A stretch of DNA of 64,000 nucleotides from Balamuthia mandrillaris (lineage: Eukaryota; Discosea; Longamoebia; Balamuthiidae): positions 106,730 to 170,729 of the forward strand of contig JAVKOQ010000108.1 of the NCBI GenBank assembly GCA_031835245.1, written 5' to 3'. The position numbers and the translations under genes are program-made. Positions 32,078-44,056 of this stretch are shown here, in pieces (the stretch's first letter is position 1; each line of letters begins with the position of its first letter). Under the pieces are notes generated by a model that saw only the letters and a program-made list of their open reading frames with translations, did no database searches and had not been told where the DNA came from.

Positions 32078-32840
32078 TTATTCCCAACCCTTCTTGATGG
32101 CGAAGGCATACTCGTACTCAAGATGGTTTTGGCCGTCGTCGTCCACAAACTTGTGCTTGCCCTTGTACTGCCCTCGGGCCAACATGCCAGAAGGAGCCTC
32201 GTCCCAGCCATGGCGAGGGAACACAACTACGTGGGACTCAGCCTGAGGTGGGAAAGATCCCAACATCTCTTCTTCCTTGGCAACTGGAAGTTTGACGGGA
32301 GAGTAAGAAAGGGTTCAGAGCCAGCAAGCAAGCAAGCAAGCAAACAAACAAACAAACAGAGGGTGTGAACGCACCTCTTACACCCTTCCTGTACACCAAG
32401 TTAACGAACTTGAGACCAGCAACGATTTCGTGCTGCACCTTGAAAGAAATCTGAATCTTATACTCGCACTTCTCTTTCAAAGTGAAAGGGGTGTCCTTGA
32501 GCTTCTCCTCAGCGCCCTTCTCTTCAAGGTTGTACAGGATGTCACCTCCGGGTCGGTCCTTGATGATGACCTTCATTTCCTTGATGACCACTCGGCGAGG
32601 ATCATCGGAGGCTGTGCGAAAGAAAATGCACGCGTTAGGCGAATAAACACAAGAGCAACAGAGGTGAGGTAGAGAAGATAACTCACGAGCGATGTTTCCT
32701 TCAAGGGCTTTGCCAAGCAAAGCCTCTTTGTACTTGCGCAGACTCTCGTCCTCCTCATCCATGGTAAGGATGGTGTTCATGTCCACCTTCTTGGACACCT
32801 TGTATCCAGGGGTATTGGTGTCTTCCTCGTGGTCGGACAT
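32078..32840 (-). CDS. Rho GDP-dissociation inhibitor
   Basis: Cytosolic chaperone that extracts prenylated Rho/Rac GTPases from membranes and blocks GDP release. Three exons, ATG at 32840 (MSDHEEDTNTPGYKVSKKVD), stop at 32078. The acidic N-terminal arm with ESLRKYKEALLG is the switch-binding helix. DPRRVVIKEMKVIIKDRPGG starts the immunoglobulin-like fold. FTLKEKCEYKIQISFKVQHE, IVAGLKFVNLVYRKGVR, MLGSFPPQAESHVVVFPRHG, and DEAPSGMLARGQYKGKHKFV complete it, ending YEYAFAIKKGWE. About 200 residues, normal for RhoGDI. It is the best-conserved Rho-pathway gene here. Confidence 0.95.
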
Positions 32841-33293
32841 CTTGGCGAGCTTACGAAATAATCACAAAAAATACAGAGAGGGCAAGAAGAGTTCTTCTTC
32901 TTCTTCGATACGACGACGAAAGGAGTGAACGAAGAAAAAGCCAAAAAAAATTTTGGAGCAAAGCAAACAAACCACCCCTCAAAATATTAACAAAAAAAAT
33001 TTTCCTTCCTCGATTGCGGAGTTCCACATAACCTCCGTTCCAATAGTAATCTTATCTATTGCTGACATCATCGCCCCATAGCATTGGCCAAAATATTAAA
33101 CTCCGAAAAAATTAAAGCCCTACGCGGGACGCTTGCTTGCCCTAACCTTTATTTTTTCAGATCCATGCAGGAAGACAGCGGAGGGGAGGGACGGGCTTTG
33201 CGAGAGCAAGGGGGAGAGTGGGCTCCTGTACATGCAAACAAAGTAGAAGAAGGAAAGGGTGTCGAATAGGAGGGCGATAGAGTGGGAGAAAAG
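32841..33293. other. Intergenic spacer, Rho GDI 5' side / Ariadne 3' side
   Basis: About 450 bp, AT-rich with AAAAAAAATTTT runs near 32945 and 32995. It is expected to contain the Rho GDI promoter. No gene recognised. Confidence 0.4.
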
Positions 33294-35031
33294 TTAATAT
33301 TTCTCTTGGCTGGTGAGTCCCCTTGCCACGCCCTCTGTGAAGTTGTGAAGGAACTGGCCAAATAATAATAATAATAAAAAAAAGCAGCCCAATGAGAGCC
33401 AACGGGAGAAGAAAATAAAGGAAGACAAAGAGCTGTTGTCAGTAAAAGCCACTAACTCCAAAAAGAAAAAAAAACACTTTGAAAGCATACCTTATCACAA
33501 ATCCTGGTATAATTTGTGACTTCTTCTTTCCACTCTATAAATGTGTGGTAATCAGGCAGCTTCTCAATGTCTCTCTCGTAGAGCTCGCTCAAGTAGTTGG
33601 TGTGTTTCTCCAAGTCCTCTTGGAGGTATTCGAATAGATTCTTTTCAGCTGCTTTCTTTTCCTCCTTCGAGATATAAAAGCCATAAACATAGGACCATTC
33701 CAATACTCGACGATTCTGTTGCAGTTGTGAGGAAAAGACGAGTCATTAGCGCTGAGGCCAGAGAAGGCAAGTAAAGCATACCCTAAGAAGCTGCTCCGTG
33801 GCCTCTGACAAGAATTTGGTGTCAGCAGCCCGTACGTCGAACTTTTCCATCAAATTGGTGCCTCTGATGCTGGCAGTCTTTCTTTGTTGATCGGCCACTT
33901 TCATGGCGTTCTTGTGGGACTCAAACCTGTGGTAATAGAACATGTAGTGTTCGAGCTCTGTTTTTGCAGAAGCGGCGCTAACGTCCTCTTCATGTGCATT
34001 AGATTTGTCATACTTGTTGCAGTTGTAATAACCACCAGTGTGAGAGCCGTGTTCGCTCCAGGGACCCCTGCAAAGCCAACTGTGGAAGGGCGCAAAAGTA
34101 AGAATGCTTGAAAATAAGCAAAAATCACAAACGAGCACAAACCAAAACTCATGGCCGCATCCACCAGCGTTCTTTCTACAGGTCATGTGCATACAGCCAC
34201 CGTTCTTCTCAATAGGAGACCTACATTGTGGGCACCTGTCGAGATGAGATAAAGCAAAAAAGAGTTAATACGCAGATAAGGCAAATGAAGGGGAGATAGG
34301 ACTCACTTTTTTGTGTTTGCAATCATCCAAGTGACATTCTCAGATTCATCAGCTGCTTTCTGCAGCCACGCGTCTACCTGCTCACAGTTGGCGGGCGTGT
34401 GGTCTCCAACTTCATAATCGTTGCAACGGAAACTGCATAGGAATCAAATAGGAGGGAGAAACGAGGAAAGAAAAAAAAGTTTGTAAGCAGGATCCTGCAC
34501 ATCGTACGAGCATGAGGAAAGGTTGAAAATACCAAAAAGCAAAACCGCATTGGCATTGCACAGCTTCCGTCCTTTGCCGCCTTTCTGCCCGAACGCACCG
34601 GCTGCAACCAGGAGCGGGACACCACTTTACTTTGGGGTTATCGTCCACGAAGGAACGAAGTAGATATTTCGAATAGGTTTCAAATTCTTTTGGCCCCACT
34701 ATCTTCTTGAATGCATCTTCATGCACTACGCTTGTGCACTTGGGAGCCATACATTTGGTAGAAATACACTCCGGTCCGTCGTTGATCTTTACTTCCAAGT
34801 AATTTTTCCAACACTCGCTGCAGTAACGGTGGCCGCAAGGCAGAGCAAACGAATCCTTATTTTTATATTCCTCCATGCATACCAGACATTCGCTCTACGA
34901 GTGGGGCAGTAAGTCAGTGCACATCAAACAAATTCAGCAAAATACAAAAGAGAAAACAAGAGAAGAGATAAACAACGAGTGAAAATGAAGCTAAAAGCGA
35001 ACGGAGACGGAAGGCGCAAAAGATAGCAGAG

Positions 35032-35084
<53 letters not shown>

Positions 35085-35577
35085 CAGAGTGAGAAAACAT
35101 ACAATTTGCTCAGGATTCTCCACCGGAGTGTCCAAGTTTCCTATTGTGACTCCTGCCTTTGAGCAGACTCGCTCAGGATCTTCCAAATAACCCTCAACAA
35201 GCCGTTCTCGATTCCAACTTCGCACGCAAAAAGACGCGTCAGCAAACAAAGACCATCACTCGAGAAAAGTGTAAAACGGGAACGTACTTGTAGGCCCTCA
35301 AAAGCACAGCAGCCACAGCTTGGTTAGGGATACCAAGAAATTCAACTACCCCATTGATAAGTTTTTTCGATTCTTCAAGCACCTGATCTTCACTGAGTAC
35401 TTCATAAGATTGCTGTTTTGTTGGAATGGCAGCCTCCTCGAGCCCAGTAATCTCTTCCTCGAACTCGTTGAGTGGCTCTTCTTCCTCCTCCTCTTCTTCT
35501 TCCTCTACTTCCTCCTCTTCATCGAAGTCTTGGTACTCCCCTTCATCGAACAGTTCTTCCTCCGACATGTCCGACAT
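33294..35577 (-). CDS. Ariadne-type RBR E3 ubiquitin ligase
   Basis: RING-between-RING ligase of the Ariadne (ARIH1) class: RING1 binds E2~ubiquitin, and a RING2 cysteine takes ubiquitin before transfer. About eight exons from the ATG at 35577. The N-terminus is very acidic (FDEEEEVEEEEEEEEEEP) and is followed by a UBA-like helix set. RING1 is CLVCMEEYKNKDSFALPCGH then RYCSECW. The IBR has WCPAPGCSRCV and FCFRCNDYEVGDH (joined across an intron). RING2 is CPQCRSPIEKNGGCMHMTC, whose NGGC holds the catalytic cysteine, then GHEFCWLCRGPWSEHG spliced in frame. The Ariadne domain follows (YYHRFESHKNAMKVADQQRK, then WSYVYGFYISKEEKKAAEKN) to GLTSQEKY at 33294. All zinc ligands checked are present. (GA)n fills one intron near 35036-35080. 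Confidence 0.93.
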
Positions 35578-35892
35578 TTTTCCCTTCTGTTTGGGTTCCT
35601 CGCTTCTCTTTCGTTTCGGAATCTTGGCTACTTTGAAGGGCGAACCTATGTGCACAGGGGGAAGGTGTGAACTCGAAATCTCAACAAAAGGACACTGACC
35701 CTCAGCCCCAACCTCGGCACAAAAATAAGAGAAAGCGGTTCTGTTCGTGTGTGGGTGCTTGTCTTGAGTTTGCTCAAAAAAAAGATCGAAGAAAAAAATT
35801 GTGTCCACAAAAATTCAGGCTTTTACTATTCACCGAAGTTGACAGCGCTAAGGCGACAAGATCAATTGCCGCCACAGGGAAAAAATAGCGTT

Positions 35893-35964
35893 GCCCCATG
35901 TGAGGCTCGAACTCACGACCTCCGCGTTATAAGCACGGCGCTCTACCGACTAAGCTAATGGGGC
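35893..35964 (-). tRNA. tRNA-Ile (anticodon UAU), no intron
   Basis: The minus strand folds as a complete tRNA. The 7-bp acceptor stem GCCCCAT/ATGGGGC is perfect. The D arm is GCTT..GAGC with one G-T pair. The anticodon arm is CCGTG-CTTATAA-CGCGG with anticodon TAT. The variable loop is AGGTC, and the T arm is GTGAG-TTCGAGC-CTCAC. The discriminator base is A. Six T follow about 9 bases after the 3' end, a Pol III terminator. Many eukaryotic tRNA-Ile(UAU) genes have an intron; this one has none. The gene lies between the Ariadne and OGFr genes. Confidence 0.95.
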
Positions 35965-36097
35965 TGGTTCGCTGGACACAGTTCTATTTTCGCCACCCAA
36001 ATGGAAAACAGCCGTACCTACGCCATTATGGTAGCAAAGGCAACAAACAGGAATTCGGGGCAGAAGCTTTCTCTCTCACGCTGGACAACATAAAAAG

Positions 36098-37407
36098 TCA
36101 CTTTTCCACTTTCCTTTGTTTCGCCTCCCATTCTGCTAGTCTTTGTTTTACCAGAAAGCTGTCCTCGCGCGTGAAGGGTTCTAGGGTACCAGTCCTGCTA
36201 CTTCGCTGTTCGGCCTCAGCAAAAAAAAGTTTGTTTGTCATTGCGGCCACCTTTTCTCCACGCACCCGCCCCGAGGTATGTCGCAACACATGCGTGTCTT
36301 TTTCCTGAGTTCCCTCTTGTTCTGAGACACTGCGTCTTAGTTGTTGTCTTGGCAGTGAGAGGAAGATTTGTGTATGTTGCCCTTCTTCGCTATGACTATC
36401 ACCCTCTTCTGAAGCTTCATTTGGCAGTGGCAAAGTTGCTGAAACGCTGGTTAGGCAGACCTGCGAGGAACCTCCAACCCTTCCTTCATCCGTGCCAACT
36501 GACAGTTCCCTATATGCTTTAGATTTCTCTCCGTCTATTTCTTCTATCGGTTCGTTGTTGGTGGGAGAAACAGCTGAACTATCCTCGTTCCGGGGATGAA
36601 GCTCGTCAGAGCGTTGGTGTTGTTGAGGAGGTTCGTCATGACGTTTGTTGTGCTTCGCGTGGCTCTTATGTTTTGGGTTATGAGATCGGTGGTGGTGTTG
36701 GTGTTTGGAGGCAGTAGTGGCTGCGCTGGTGCTGATTATTGAAGTTGGGCTTTGGGGCAGTGGCGCGACGTTCGTTGTTTTGCTGGACCCGTGGGGCAGC
36801 TCATGGGGTCCCACTTCCATCTGATGGGAAGACCCCTCTTTTGTTGGGTTTTCTTGGTGTTCATCTACTCCGTCATGCTTCAAGGATGTCGTCGCCCGCC
36901 TGACCTCAAGTGCTGGCCCAGCCTCCCCCGTTGCGCTTTCTTTCTTCTCTTTGCTCTCTGATGTATTGCTTTCCTTCATAGAAGAGGTCATGCCTAAAGC
37001 TCGAGAAGCTTCATCACCACTGCTGCTACTGCCGCTCCTGCTACTACTGTCGATATTGCTGTTCCGCTGATGAAGGGGTTGCAGTACTTCTACTGTCTTC
37101 GAAGTTTCTCGTGACCTCCGGGATGTTCTTCTGTTTGGCTCTTTCTTTTGGCGGCGTTCCTCTTGCTGTGTTTGCTCCTCCTCCAAACGGCGAAGGACGT
37201 CTAAAAGCTTGCGGTCCTACACCATACGACAACGTTAGCGTTAGTAACGCATGCATCTCCTTTCTCAACATAACTACTGCCTGCCGACTACGACTTGTAC
37301 CTGTTTTTCAAGTTTCGCAAACAAAATGGAAGGCTGTCTGTCTGCTGGTGACTCCCACTGAGCCCTTTCCTTGTACCTTTGAAAATGGTCAGTGACTATT
37401 CCTTCAC

Positions 37408-37447
<40 letters not shown>

Positions 37448-38330
37448 CTTACTCCATTGTATCATGCGAAAGGAGAGGCAGCCATTCCTTGTAAAGTGGT
37501 TCTTTACAATCGGGCAGTAGTCCATTTTCTCCTATCTCCACCATAAAATGTTGGACAAGAGGTTCTTTGTATCGAACGAATCCCAGTTGACCAAGTGACA
37601 GCAACACACGTCCTACGGCATTATGTCAGAGAAGCGACCAACAACTGAAGAAACTAGAGGCCTTACAAAGAAGGTTAGAAGGACTACACCTACCTATAGT
37701 TTTTGGAGTGAAGCTACTCTCATTTATGTACACATAGCTCCATTCCCAAGTGGCTGGATGGCGGTCAATCTCTCCAGTACTTACATTTACCAGTTTCATG
37801 CCCATTAGACGCAAAACTGACCTGGTGGCAGAAACAGGAAAGGTAAGCACCAACAACGGGAACCACTCGGCGCTTTTACGTACTGATACAACCGAAGAAC
37901 TCGAAGTGAAGCGGCTAGGTTCTGTTTGATCTGCTTGGCCTCAACCTGGCATAAGAAGAGGGGTCGTTATTTATTAATAACGGTATAAATGTTCTGGAAG
38001 CAGAACCATACCTTGGACAGGCAGTGCTCGCCTTCCCCGAAGATAGGAAAGAACCAGTCTAATCGGCTGTTGCATTGCGGTTAGGACATCCCAACGAAAA
38101 TTCTGATTAAACAGAATATTTTGAGAGGAAGCAACTTACTGTGGCTCGCTGTGTAGTTGTTCCCAGTCACCATACCATTTAAACAACATATCCTCCAGAT
38201 AGCCCTCCTCCGGAAGCGGGAGCTTGTTGGAAAAGAATAGCCAGTGGGAGCAACCGGTGCTGGTCCCTTTGGAACCCTTCCTCTTTTCCTTGACCTGTTG
38301 TTTATTGCCAAAGCATCCGCATCCTGACAT
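36098..38330 (-). CDS. OGFr-domain protein
   Basis: Contains the conserved domain of opioid growth factor receptor. Molecular function outside animals is unknown. About seven exons from the ATG at 38330 (MSGCGCFGNKQQVKEKRKG; Cys4/Cys6 could be palmitoylated). Domain marks are GYLEDMLFKWYGDWEQLHSE, DWFFPIFGEGEHCLSK, QNLAASLRVLRLYQY, LRLMGMKLVNVSTGEI and RVLLSLGQLGFVRYKEPLVQ, in the same order as animal OGFr, where the equivalents are WLFPLREPG.., MLGFYGIRL, and ILKSLGELGL. The C-terminal ~340 residues (one exon, 37186-36098) are low-complexity, Ser/Glu/His/Gln-rich, ending in a short coiled coil (KQRLAEWEAKQRKVEK). (GA)n near 37409-37445 lies in an intron. Domain identity by eye is good. Confidence 0.75.
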
Positions 38331-38711
38331 GAGTAGCCGTGCTTAAAAGAGGGAAAGTCCTTTCGTCAACTGGGACCTCCTCCTCCTCCTCCTGTCTTTC
38401 TTTCTTTGCTGAACAGGCACCAAAGGGAGGTGGCCCCTCAAATGAAATCTGTCGACAGGTTTTGCCTTCCCGCCAAAATCAAAACAAAAAAAAAACGAAT
38501 CCAAATAAATAGAAAAGGAAGGAAGGAAGGCCCACTTGCCCCCCCTCCCTCCTCCACCCACCACCCACCCACCTTCCACAATAAGAATCGATAAGAGGGA
38601 ACAACCTGGTTTAGTTCCAAAAGGAGGGCTCGGTAGCTACCACTTGCTTTTTTTAAAATAGCGGAGACAGTTACTTAAGGCGGCTTGTTATTAGTTCAGC
38701 CTAAACAAAAG
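38331..38711. promoter_or_regulatory. Divergent spacer between OGFr and SSX2IP-like genes
   Basis: About 380 bp between divergent start codons, so it should hold both promoters. It is pyrimidine-rich on the plus strand near 38380-38400 and has a C-rich CCACCCACC stretch near 38555-38575. No specific motif is recognised. Confidence 0.4.
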
Positions 38712-39857
38712 ATGGAACCGATGTCAAGGAACGAACTGCTTGACCTCTCTTTTTCGCGAGAACTCAACGCATTAGAGGTGTTCTTTAATTTGCTCTTCTC
38801 TCTCCCTCCCTCCTTCTCACGGTGCATTCTTACTTTTCTATGTCGACTTTTTCACTTGGCAGGATGAGAATAGCCTTCATAAACAGTTCGAATGGTTGAC
38901 CCTCCCAGAGAAACCGCTGTCACGTAACAAGCCTTCCGCTGCCGCCTCCTCCAGCTTATACGACATGGAGGAGGCCGCCAGGATTGAAAGGAAATGGAAA
39001 GAGTATGTGAACTCCTCCTCTTTGTTTGCCTTTTGATGCCAAACTGGGGTCGCTCACGCAGTGTCTTCTTCTGCATGCAGCGAAGACAGACCGAACATAT
39101 CCCAACTGCACGAACTGCCAAACGCTTTGTTTTGTGAGGGCACAGTTGAGTCTATAGAGTCAAGCGCCCACTATTTGAATACAGTAATGGAAGGGCTGGG
39201 CTATTCCAGCATAGCTGGCCTGGGGGCTGTCCCCTACGACCTCTCTGTCATTGCACAGGTTATGAACTTGCTTTGGGCTATAACACAAAGGCAACAGGTC
39301 ACAGCACCCTCCTCTTTCCTTTGCTTCTCAAAAGTGATGGCCATCATCACTGAGACACGACTTATAAATAAATAGAAGGAGAGCGCCCTCTTACGCCAAC
39401 AGGAGGAGACAACTGAGAGACTTGCCAGAGACGTTCAAACCCTTACCCACACTAAAGTACGTGCTGCCAGAGCGTGAGTCTTCCACCGCAGCTAACCCAT
39501 AGTTGCCTCCTTTTAAACAATCGGCTATCCATCTGTCACGCAACCACAACCAAACCAACCACATAGCATGCCTTGCAAGAACGTGTCATACATTTAGAAA
39601 AGGAAGTGACCTGGCAAAAAAACAAAGCGAGGTAGCCTTCGTTTTGCTTTCTTCGTACGCCTAAAGTGCGCACCCAAACTTATATCCTTTCTATGTTTCC
39701 TTCCAGAGCCCAGAAGCAAGACTATGATGGACAGAAAGCACAGTGGGAACAAGAAAAGAAGCACCTCAATCACCAGATCGTTTCTCTGCAAAGGCGAGAT
39801 ACTCAATATGTGGTACAAGCAGCCAAGAGGGGTGAAGCTGTTCTGCGCTTTCCTAAC

Positions 39858-39892
<35 letters not shown>

Positions 39893-40385
39893 CGTCAGCA
39901 TGAAATGCGAAAAAAGGAACGAGAATATGAACGGCTAAAGGATAGATTGAAGCAAATGGTCACAGAGAGGAAAAAAGAGAACCTGGCCAGCATGAATCTC
40001 TTGCGTTCAGTTCGCATTCCGAAATCTGCGGTCGGCGGTCCTTCTTCAGTAAGAGCTAATTCCTTTTGATTGTTAACCTGTGTTGTTTGCTCATGATTGT
40101 TATATCTTCTGCAAAAGGATCCATCATCCTTGTTGGGCAGCATAGTACAACGCTATGAGAAGAAAGAAGAAGTGTTGAGGCAGGAAAATACCCTCCTGCG
40201 CCGCACCACATACGAGCTGCACAAGCAAGTTACTGATCTATTATCTTTTGTAAGTGGTCTCGCTGCGGTTGGTACCAACGCCCACATTGATGGAGAGAAG
40301 GAGAATGCAGCCAACCCTATCAAGAAAACAAACGTGAATGATCCAAACCTTACTGCCTTATATAAACGAGTGGAAACGGCACGAG

Positions 40386-40430
<45 letters not shown>

Positions 40431-41153
40431 CTCTCTGCTCATTCTATTTCTTACATTTTTTTTTTCAGTCTCTTCCAAGGATGAACAGCACGAGGATTGC
40501 TCTTCTTGGCGGAGACGAATCCGCGAAGGCTGAAACGCGAGAAGAGAGCAAGCAAAAGAAGACTGTTCCCTTCCATCTTTTACAAGATAGTCTGGAAAAT
40601 GATGTCAGGAAAGATGTTGCCTTACTACGAAATGTTTTCTCTTCCTTGCATGAACACTACCAGAAGGCTCCTTTATCAGAGCACAACAAGCAGGCTCCCA
40701 CCTCCTCGGAAAAACCAACCAGTATTCATTCTGTAGATAAACAGCTTATTGAACAGCAGCAGAAGCTAATTGATATCGCTTTGGTACAGAAGGAACCTCT
40801 TTCACCACGTAGTTCCTTGGATACCTCTCGGTAAGCAGGCATTGCCTCTCGTTGGCTTGGCTACTTTTAACCACATATATCCCTGCCTTAGCTCGGAGGA
40901 ATTGAGGCAACAGCTTCTGGACGAGCATGCGTTGTTTGAAGAAAAGAACCTTAACTTTCAGCAAGAGCGAGATCGGCTTACCCAGGCTGCCATGCAACTT
41001 TGCAGAGACCGGCTGGAGTTCGAGGTTAACTTCAATGCGATCTTATTCTCTTTTTGTTTTTCCTCATCATTTCTCCCCTCAACTCAGAATGAACGACACG
41101 CCTTCAAGAACCAGTTTAACCATTGGCAACAAGGGCTCAGCAACAAAAGTAAC

Positions 41154-41219
<66 letters not shown>

Positions 41220-41508
41220 AATTGGTTTGACGGCGAACGTGTTGGCAGCACCAATTCGGAGCAGCAAGGCGCTTGTGGAGAGTGTGACCGCCACGCCCAC
41301 CACCCCCAACATGGGAGACATCTCATTCGAGATTTATACCCGCTCCAAGCAACAGCAACAGCAGGAGCAGCAAGGGCATTGGGCAGCAAGCCCTTCTCCC
41401 GCATCTTTCACTCCCTCTGCACGGCGGCAATTGCAGTTAAATGTGCCTGCCTCTCCCATTTACTTCCAGCCATCCACTGCCAACAGCAACTTATACAGCA
41501 AGGAATAA
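38712..41508 (+). CDS. SSX2IP/ADIP-like centrosomal coiled-coil protein
   Basis: Related to afadin- and alpha-actinin-binding protein (SSX2IP/ADIP, Msd1), which anchors microtubules at centrosomes and acts at cell junctions in animals. About a dozen exons from the ATG at 38712. The ADIP N-terminal domain is seen as ALFCEGTVESIESSAHYLNT, then VMEGLGYSSIAGLGAVPYDL and SVIAQVMNLLWAI. The coiled coil follows with LARDVQTLTHTK, LQERVIHLEKEVTWQKNKAR, and HEMRKKEREYERLKDRLKQM, close to the HDMKRKEREYNKLKERLHQL stretch of animal ADIP. Later exons carry more coiled coil (QQLLDEHALFEEKNLNFQQE) and a Gln/Ser/Pro-rich tail ending NSNLYSKE at 41508. (CT)n runs mark three introns (39860, 40388, 41157). Family call is good. 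Confidence 0.8.
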
Positions 41509-41663
41509 ATATTGTGTGGTTAATATATATAAATTATGTGTGGTTCAAGCAGAATGAAACAATGAGGGCAAATGAATACTAGGATCCCTGAGAGTTGAAG
41601 CGAAGCCATTTTCGGAGCTGGTAGCTGCATTGCCTATTGGTCAGAAGAGAGTTGGGACGAAGC

Positions 41664-42802
41664 TCACTTGTTGTCACGCTTTTTGTTCTTGGCAAGAATC
41701 TGCATTATTCTCACGAAGATATTCACGAAATCTGCAAGTAAAGTCAGCAACAGCTCCCAATTTAAACGAAGGGATAGAACGGCTTACCAAGGAAAAGCTC
41801 CAAACTATGCCAAATGAAGTCGGTATTGCCAAGATTAGCCTTCTCAACCATTATCTGGGTGGGGGATAATAGTGTCAATGATAACATTTTTCGCAAGGAG
41901 GTCAAGAAAGAAAAGCGGTACCTGGGTATCAAACATAACGAAGCCGCAGAACAGAAGGAGGCCAAAGTAGATTTGGACGCTGTACAACGCCTCTGAACGT
42001 GCGAACAGGTTCACAAAGGAAAGGAGCAGAGACAAAGAAAGCGCAGAACTTAAGAAACCCCCTGTTTTATGATTCGTTTTGTGATTGTTGTTTTATGTGT
42101 ATTTTGGTGGTTGGCTTGTGTTTTGTCGCGGAGGGATGGGCAGGGAGCGAAGGAGGGCATATTACCAAGGTAGAGCATAGAGCGTCGGGCAGCGAGGAGG
42201 GCGCTTCCTGAGAAACAACCAAATATGCATACGGAGCCCGCAAGAGCCTGCACCACAATCCTATAGTGCCCAAGATAACCCTTAGCTTAGTCCATGTTTT
42301 AATTCATGAAGCAGTGAGGAAAAGAAGCGAAATCGCTTACATAGGATCCAAGGCCAAAATAGCGTTAACAAAGGGTCCTGCAAAAAACGGGCAAGCTTAG
42401 AACTGGAGTAGAATAGAAACGGCAAAGAAGGAAGTACCAATGGAGGCACCCTCAAAGAATCCAAAAAGAAAGAGGAAGGACAAGCGTTTGGCCACCGTAT
42501 CAGGGGAGTGAGGGGTAAATGCCAGCAGGGCGATCAGGATGAAGCCGCCCAAAAGGGTGAGGAGTCCTCCCACATTGTAAACGAGGTGGGCGAGGCAGCC
42601 AGCAGTGCCGGCCAGAAGAGTGCCAAAGAGAGTGGTATATACATAAACAAGGTGTCTCTTCACCGTTGGGTTTCTATCTCAGCCGAGGGGTTAGCAATTG
42701 CACCAGGATTTGAGACGAGAGAGAGAGAGAGAGAGAGAAGTACAAAGGAGAAAAATCCAGGACAGCCTGGGTGTTAATCTTGCTTGAGAAGGTGCGACTC
42801 AT
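41664..42802 (-). CDS. Bax inhibitor-1 (TMBIM6-like)
   Basis: ER membrane protein with six or seven spans that modulates calcium leak and cell death. About six exons from the ATG at 42802. Exon 1 gives MSRTFSSKINTQAVLDFSPL and splices (GTACTT to GATAG) to NPTVKRHLVYVYTTLFGTLL, matching the HLxxVYxxL motif of the family. Then LLTLLGGFILIALLAFTPHS and KRLSFLFLFGFFEGASIGPF. Later exons give SVCIFGCFSGSALLAARRSM, ALYSVQIYFGLLLFCGFVMF then DTQ, and ANLGNTDFIWHSLELFLDFV then NIFVRIMQILAKNKKRDNK (stop 41664). The FDTQ and D-x-DxxxHxxxLFxD motifs are diagnostic. A (GA)n run lies in intron 1. Confidence 0.92.
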
Positions 42803-43053
42803 GGTGAAGTTGCGGTGGATTTCAAGGGCTTTCTTTCCTGCAAATCAACAAACAAAGCGCAGCAGCCTGCTTGCTTGCTTGGCGTGGAGGTCGCCACGTC
42901 ATGGGTGACGTGGTGGAGGGAACCCTCAGGCTTTCCCGTTTTCTTCCGCTTCCCTGCTGCCCCTTCCCTGCCTGCTGCCCTTGCTTTCATTCCTTTTTTT
43001 TTTAAACCAAACACACACACACAAAACCCACCCCCCCTGTACAAACATACCAA

Positions 43054-43428
43054 ATGATCTACGACGTAAACTCTGCACTTTACCGGAGCTTCCTGTCCTC
43101 CAAGGGTGACAAGGGAAAGAAGAAGGTAAATGTCTCTACTGCTGGCGCCGTACCTAATGGCAGCAGCGCAAACGATGACTTAACAACCATCAAATTCAGA
43201 ACTCTTGATTTTTCTCATGTTGAATCAAACCTCTGACAACCTGATGCACGCTACCAAATTTTGCCTCTTTACACCTTGCACCGTATTCTTCTTTGTGATG
43301 AAGTGTTACTCACTGCCATTCTCTGTCTGCAATTATTATAACAGGACACTCAGGGCGGAGCTGCTCCAGCTAAGGCCGGCATGCCCTCCAGAGCCACTGC
43401 TGCTCCCCCCAAGCCCACTTCAGCTTAA
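43054..43428 (+). CDS. Small conserved-looking protein of ~51 residues
   Basis: Two exons. Exon 1 (43054-43125) encodes MIYDVNSALYRSFLSSKGDK then GKKK and ends at a GTAAAT donor. The acceptor TTATAACAG precedes GACACTCAGG, giving DTQGGAAPAKAGMPSRATAA then PPKPTSA and TAA at 43428. The YDVNxxLxRSFLS start recalls very short animal and fungal proteins of unknown role, but I cannot name the family. The clean splice and tidy ends make it a likely gene. It is divergent from Bax inhibitor-1, 250 bp away. Confidence 0.55.
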
Positions 43429-43497
43429 TCTTCACTGCTGGCACTTTTTTTTTTGCTATGTGAGATATACCACAGATATTGTTCAATGAAATGTGCT

Positions 43498-43641
43498 TTA
43501 TTTATTTATGTACATTGTTAGTGTCGCTTTTACGGCCAAGCGGTTGTGGCCACGCCAACCCTTTCCTGGCTTATACTTGCCCTTCTTTTGCGCAGGCAAA
43601 TCACCGGTCTTGAGGTACGTGGCTCCGTTATCTGAGCGCAT
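43498..43641 (-). CDS. Possible short protein or last exon
   Basis: A 47-codon frame, MRSDNGATYLKTGDLPAQKK then GKYKPGKGWRGHNRLAVKAT and LTMYINK, is basic and looks coding by composition. It could equally be a 3' exon, because CAACAG precedes CAAGCAATGCGC just upstream. It is convergent with the 51-residue gene. No family recognised. Confidence 0.3.
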   Translation of the reverse strand: MRSDNGATYLKTGDLPAQKKGKYKPGKGWRGHNRLAVKATLTMYINK

Positions 43642-43904
43642 TGCTTGCTGTTGAGCAATTTTTGGGGAAATGGGGTAGTCACGTAGTTAAAATAACAACA
43701 GCACAACAAAGAATCAGCTGGAAGGGGAAGGGGCCAGCTGAATGTTGTGGCCGCTCGCACGCTTCACATGTTTTGTTTCCCCCTTTTAATTTTTCTTTAT
43801 CCTTTTTGGCAAATTATCCCCTGAGTTGGCACATTTGCCATCTCTGCCACCATTTTGGCATTGTACAGGCTGCGATAAAAAAGATTTTTCTGGTAAAACT
43901 TTCG

Positions 43905-44056
43905 CAGTATGTTGCTAGGTAACAGATGTATAATAGTAAGTGCTCCTCAGGTCTATACCAAATGAATGCACCCTCAGGCTCATTCCCAGTATGTTGCTAG
44001 GTAACAGATGTGTAATAGTAAGTGCTCCTCAGGTCTATACCAAATGAATGCACCCC
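43905..44056. repeat. 82-bp tandem duplication upstream of the F-box/SPRY gene
   Basis: Two head-to-tail copies with an 82-bp period begin at 43905 and 43987, differing at very few bases over ~68 aligned bases. Each holds the imperfect palindrome GTTGCTAGGTAAC (43911-43923 and 43993-44005), which looks like an RFX X-box (GTTGCY-N-RGTAAC type). The second copy ends about 35 bp before the start codon at 44091, so both lie in the promoter or 5' UTR. Confidence 0.85.

Noticed and set aside
42508-42777. Plus-strand frame over the first exons of Bax inhibitor-1
   Set aside because: It is antisense to a clearly conserved gene and has no features of its own.
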